This document shows, piece after piece, positions 62,201-64,000 of a DNA stretch of 64,000 nt. A model generated the notes under the pieces. That model was given only the letters and a program-made list of their open reading frames with translations, did not search any database and was not told the origin of the DNA. The translations under genes were made by a program, and so were the position numbers. This DNA is from Alviniconcha marisindica (lineage: Eukaryota; Mollusca; Gastropoda; Provannidae). The stretch spans positions 1,300,001-1,364,000 of the forward strand of contig JABMCL010000737.1 of NCBI GenBank assembly GCA_018857735.1. The letters are read 5' to 3'. Within the stretch, counting starts at the first letter, position 1; each line of letters starts with the position of its first letter.

Positions 62201-64000
62201 GGGGATTACCCCAAAAATTTGCATGTTGTGTTTTGTCCTAATAAATAGCATTCTTTTGAACCTTTTACGTGTTTGGATAAAACATAATGGAAAAGATCTC
62301 ACCAACAACAACAAGAAAAAAGGTCCAAAAAGTAGAAGGCAGGTGTCTCACATCAGGGTATTGTCTTATCAGGGTGATCTTTTATAGGATGGTCTCCTGG
62401 AAAGGTGATCTCTTACAGGGGGTATCTCATCAGGGTGGTCTCTTCTCAGGATGGTCTCTTACAGACTGGTCTCCTGCCACAGTGGTTTTTCATCACGCTG
62501 GTCTTTTATTAGAGTGATCTCTTGCAGGGTGATATCTCTTCAGGGTGGTCTCCCATCAATGTGGTCTTTTATCAGGATGGTCCCTTATTAGGGTGTTATC
62601 TCATCAGGGTGGTATTTGTTCAGGGTGGTCTCCTATCAGTGTGGTCTTTTATCAGGATGGCTCTAATCAGGATGGTCTCTTATATGGGTGTTATCTCATC
62701 AGGGTGGTATTTGTTCAGGGTGGTCTCCTATCAATGTGGTCTTTTATCAGGATGGTCTCTAATCAGGGTAGTGTTTGTTCAGGGTGGTCTCCTATCACAG
62801 TGGTCTTTCACAAGGATGGACTTTCATCAGGGTGGTCTCTTATCAGGGCTTACATTATGCAGCAGTACTATCCACTGCAGGTATCCAAATCACACTCATC
62901 ATTAATTTAAGAGTCATAAAGCTTAGCTTACTGGGCGTTTCCAGGCACCATGGGCTCACATGAGGTGGGCACACATAAGCTGTCATTACTAACATCATGA
63001 AAGTTGTAAGTGAAACAATATCAAAGTTGACCCTACTTTGAAATCATGACTACATACTTGTGCCAAGCAAAACCCCTCCCCTCCCCCCTCACTTGAGAAA
63101 AAGACCCATCATTCCGTCAGGCATAGATAAACAGACTTACCATCTGCGACACAGCAAAATGCCTGATGGCTTGAACTCGGATGGCCACATCCAACATCTG
63201 AGCAGCGATCAGCCCCCCATGTCTTGTGCCTTCCATCCGAGTCAGCTCCACAAGGATGCTCACATACCTGCCAGGTGAACCCACAACACAATAAAGCAGG
63301 CGTGCAAATGTAATGATTTTGTCTGGTAGGATGCAAGTCACCGATGCAAATGGAAAAAGAACATGCATTTCTTGACAACTAACCAAAGCACACTACAATT
63401 CTTTACTAAGACAAACAAAGAAAACCCAAAATGATGAAAATTATAAATGTAAACAGAAAAACAGCATGTTTTGTTGTTGTTGAAAACTAGCCCAGTCACA
63501 CAGCAATTATGCACACACTTGCAATTAAAAGGGATAAGAAAGACAATAAAGGGAACGGGGCAAGAGAGAGAATGAGAGACAGAGAGCGAGACAGAGCCAG
63601 AGAGAGATAGACAGAGACACAGAGAAAGAGAGAGAGATGGACAGACACACAGTGAGAGATGGACAGAGACACAGTGAGAGAGAGGTGGACAGACAGAGAT
63701 ACAGTGAGAGGTGGACAGACAGAGACACAGAGAAAGAGAGAGGGATGGACAGACACACAGTGAGAGATGGACAGACAGATACACAGTGAGAGAGAGATGG
63801 CCAGACAAACACAGTGAGAGAGAGATGGACAGACAAACACAGTGAGAGAGAGATGGACAGACAGACAAACACAGTGAGAGAGAGATGGACAGACAAATCG
63901 AAACAGATGGTCAGACAGACAGTGAACAGCACCCACTCTACTGACCACTCAAAGTTGGTGACAAACTGGTAGTTGGACTGCGAGCAGATGACAACAATCT
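46658..64000 (-). CDS. AP3D1: AP3D1, AP-3 complex subunit delta (partial, 20 exons, 5' end beyond window)
   Basis: Coding exons from 5' to 3' are 63946-64000 (partial), 63141-63267, 61210-61313, 60500-60731, 58876-59021, 57216-57320, 56773-56836, 56154-56298, 54940-55115, 54477-54553, 53972-54173, 53588-53746, 52380-52595, 51731-51913, 51349-51396, 50741-50878, 50104-50330, 48241-48365, 47204-47283 and 46658-46768 (TAA stop). All phases join without conflict and give about 905 residues. They correspond to human AP3D1 from roughly residue 400 to its end, of about 1150. The delta subunit is one of the two large chains of AP-3, which sorts cargo from endosomes and the trans-Golgi to lysosomes and related organelles. 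Near-identical blocks to the human protein include VELTRMEGTRHGGLIAAQML, RNGICEVLYAAAWICGEFSE, AGELNPVAAKAQRKVPVPEG and SRSIQDHTVCLLVK. Acceptors and donors are canonical except for a purine-rich acceptor before 54173. Several introns contain minisatellites made from the adjacent exon edge. Confidence 0.95.
47625..48170. repeat. Minisatellite in AP3D1 ear intron, ~36-50 bp units
   Basis: About 12 units of CCAACAGATTGGCCCCTGGT plus GGCTACAACAAAACATCTGA. They shift from shorter units with CAACAAATCTGTCTA at the left to longer, nearly identical units at the right. The array ends about 70 bases from the donor of the exon at 48241-48365. Confidence 0.93.
49125..49580. repeat. Nested tandem duplications in an AP3D1 intron
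   Basis: Three units of about 75 bases (TCACTTCACTAAGACTTCAC..GCAAGTCTTGATGTGCGATG) run into two near-identical units of about 123 bases (GTTAGGGCGAGGTGGCCAAA..CACTGCTTAGCACAAAGTCT). Confidence 0.9.
51731..57320 (-). CDS. AP3D1: AP3D1 hinge exons (acidic, VAMP7-binding and lysine-rich segments)
   Basis: Nine exons encode the flexible hinge of about 440 residues. It opens with LDLDAWINQPESDSSDEEE, which matches the human LDLDAWINEPLSDSESEDE. The exon at 56154-56298 reads RREARRTEQEHNPHYLK and ends IPVAAIDLTVPLHVPG. In mammals the corresponding stretch binds the longin domain of the SNARE VAMP7. The exon at 54940-55115 opens LSSSDKYMQLDG and becomes basic. The 54477-54553 exon gives DPYKMLDINLDA, matching DPYRALDIDLDK. 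The exons at 53972-54173 and 51731-51913 are lysine-rich (KKHKKDKDKKEKKEKK type). The exon at 52380-52595 starts GDDLDFWLSGND and carries eight alanines coded by a pure (GCT)8 run. The basic tracts are a family feature; the DDLDFWLS motif has no human counterpart that I recall. Confidence 0.9.
52025..52225. repeat. GA / GACA-rich low-complexity tract
   Basis: Imperfect GAGAGACAGACAGAGACA sequence in the intron between the exons at 52380-52595 and 51731-51913. Confidence 0.9.
52659..52722. repeat. TG-rich microsatellite
   Basis: TG and GCATGTG units in the intron before the exon at 52380-52595. Confidence 0.92.
55085..55420. repeat. Tandem copies of the AP3D1 exon acceptor at 55115
   Basis: The segment GATGAAGACAGCCCTGCAAA (acceptor plus exon start) is repeated at about 55193-55215, 55296-55318 and 55379-55402, with the following CTCATTCTCAGCTCA. 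Units are about 85-105 bases and progressively diverged. The second copy keeps TTCGCAG and the codons for GLSSSDK, then hits a stop. Confidence 0.88.
55866..56170. repeat. Tandem copies of the AP3D1 exon donor end at 56154
   Basis: Five intronic units of about 53-60 bases repeat the last 40 or so bases of the exon at 56154-56298 plus its donor. On the minus strand each has GCCATCGATCTCACTGTGCC, CATGTGCCAG and GTATGT or a one-base variant. Confidence 0.92.
57098..57143. repeat. (TG)n in AP3D1 intron
   Basis: About 22 perfect units, 73 bases after the donor of the exon at 57216-57320. An A homopolymer lies at 57018-57034. Confidence 0.97.
57324..57925. repeat. 40-bp minisatellite abutting the AP3D1 acceptor at 57320
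   Basis: About 14 units of CAGCTTCACACAGACAATAC plus TGTACATGTCTTTAATGCAT. The first unit begins inside the polypyrimidine tract of the acceptor (minus strand TTGTCTGTGTGACCTCAG). Units are nearly identical. Confidence 0.94.
58876..64000 (-). CDS. AP3D1: AP3D1 trunk exons (adaptin N-terminal HEAT-like domain, C-terminal part)
   Basis: Five exons encode the last 220 or so residues of the adaptin trunk, the alpha-solenoid that holds the AP-3 core together. The partial exon at the right edge reads SQSNYQFVTNFEW. The next gives YVSILVELTRMEGTRHGG and MLDVAIRVQAIRHFAVSQM. The exon at 61210-61313 gives LLASNSQRNGICEVLYAAAW. The exon at 60500-60731 gives the LPGHIQSIYVQNLLKLY helix pair and ends SGDLEVQER. 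The exon at 58876-59021 ends the trunk with AALYAGELNPVAAKAQ. Splice phases are 2, 0, 2, 0, 2. Divergence from the human sequence is small, as expected for the structural core. The upstream trunk exons must lie beyond base 64,000. Confidence 0.94.
59163..59312. repeat. TG and G-rich tracts in AP3D1 intron
   Basis: (TG)n at 59163-59231, a duplicated GGTGATGGGGTGGGG flank and a G run at 59289-59300. Confidence 0.95.
59840..60540. repeat. Minisatellite built from the AP3D1 exon end and donor at 60500
   Basis: About 13 units of 45-63 bases carry CTACCCTCTCCTGGACCTCC and AGGTCCCCACTCTGCACA. On the minus strand this is the codons for SGDLEVQER followed by the donor GTAGGT. The right-hand six units are nearly identical at 62-63 bases; those to the left are older variants. 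Confidence 0.94.
61535..61650 (+). repeat. Interspersed repeat F, copy 2
   Basis: TTGGCACCACCAAACATTCC and TGACACTTGGCAATAAAGTT match the copy at 17770-17900. Confidence 0.7.
61679..62277. mobile_element. Large foldback element in AP3D1 intron, interrupted by a TTAA MITE
   Basis: The left arm runs from CTGAAACAAGAATGACTGCT through TATTTATTAGGACACAAAT to TGAGATGGAGAGCTAAACC. It is mirrored by GGTTTAGCTCTCCATCTCAT..TTAAGTGTCATTCTGTAGCT..TTTTGTCCTAATAAATAGC. Without the insertion, arms of about 160 bases remain. Confidence 0.87.
61780..62002. mobile_element. TTAA-flanked MITE (piggyBac-like), copy 2
   Basis: The 223-bp element has ends CCCCTTCACTGCC / GGCAGTGAAGGGG and TTAA on both sides (61776-61779 and 62003-62006). 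It matches the copy at 10717-10928 and encodes no transposase. Confidence 0.87.
62355..62860. repeat. Minisatellite, ~17-21 bp units (TCTTATCAGGGTGGTCTC type)
   Basis: More than 20 short units of GGTGGTCTCTTATCAG sequence, with a higher-order repeat of about 130 bases (62595-62785). It lies in the intron between the exons at 63141 and 61313. Confidence 0.92.
63545..63905. repeat. GA-rich minisatellite, ~32-bp units
   Basis: Units contain GAGAGATGGACAGACA and CACAGTGAGAGA. The tract ends about 40 bases from the donor of the exon at the right edge. Long frames through it are artefacts. Confidence 0.93.

Overview
This is a window of animal nuclear DNA. Its genes have many small exons bounded by GT-AG splice sites, separated by long introns, and the window is packed with microsatellites, minisatellites and short interspersed repeats. 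The SINE-like repeats with tRNA-like heads, the very long CA/TG/GA tracts and the protein similarities fit a lophotrochozoan, most likely a gastropod mollusc. The phylum is an inference from style, not from a diagnostic gene. No prokaryotic, organellar or viral genes are seen. Three protein-coding genes can be supported, all rebuilt here from splice sites because single reading frames show only fragments. Repeat family names (SINE-A to D, repeat E and F, foldback family, TTAA MITE) are my own labels.

Region 1-25,290 holds no gene I can support. It is a repeat landscape: minisatellites at 280-1090, 2570-3770, 5325-5630 and 20,230-20,540; CA, GA and GACA microsatellites; a threefold tandem repeat of about 0.7 kb at 11,235-13,292; several SINE families; a TTAA-flanked MITE at 10,717-10,928; and a diverged foldback arm.

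Region 25,291-37,444 holds a head-to-head gene pair. On the minus strand is a homologue of TRIR (C19orf43, telomerase RNA component interacting RNase), in four coding exons. Its C-terminal half matches the vertebrate protein, and it carries a long Ser/Arg/Tyr/Asp-rich N-terminal extension. On the plus strand, starting 164 bases away, is NDUFAF2 (mimitin, a mitochondrial complex I assembly factor) in six exons. The 163 bases between the two start codons must hold both promoters.

Region 37,445-46,290 is mostly intergenic, with one minisatellite (39,600-40,160) that is open in frames on both strands, and a foldback element.

Region 46,658-64,000 is the 3' three-quarters of AP3D1 (delta subunit of the AP-3 adaptor complex) on the minus strand. 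Twenty coding exons are visible; the 5' exons lie beyond the right edge. The most unusual signal in the window is here: several intronic minisatellites are tandem copies of the exon edge next to them, including the splice site. They create arrays of decoy donors (after the exons ending at 60,500 and 56,154) and decoy acceptors (before the exon starting at 55,115). The three genes have no evident pathway in common; the neighbourhood looks like ordinary housekeeping genes in a repeat-rich genome.
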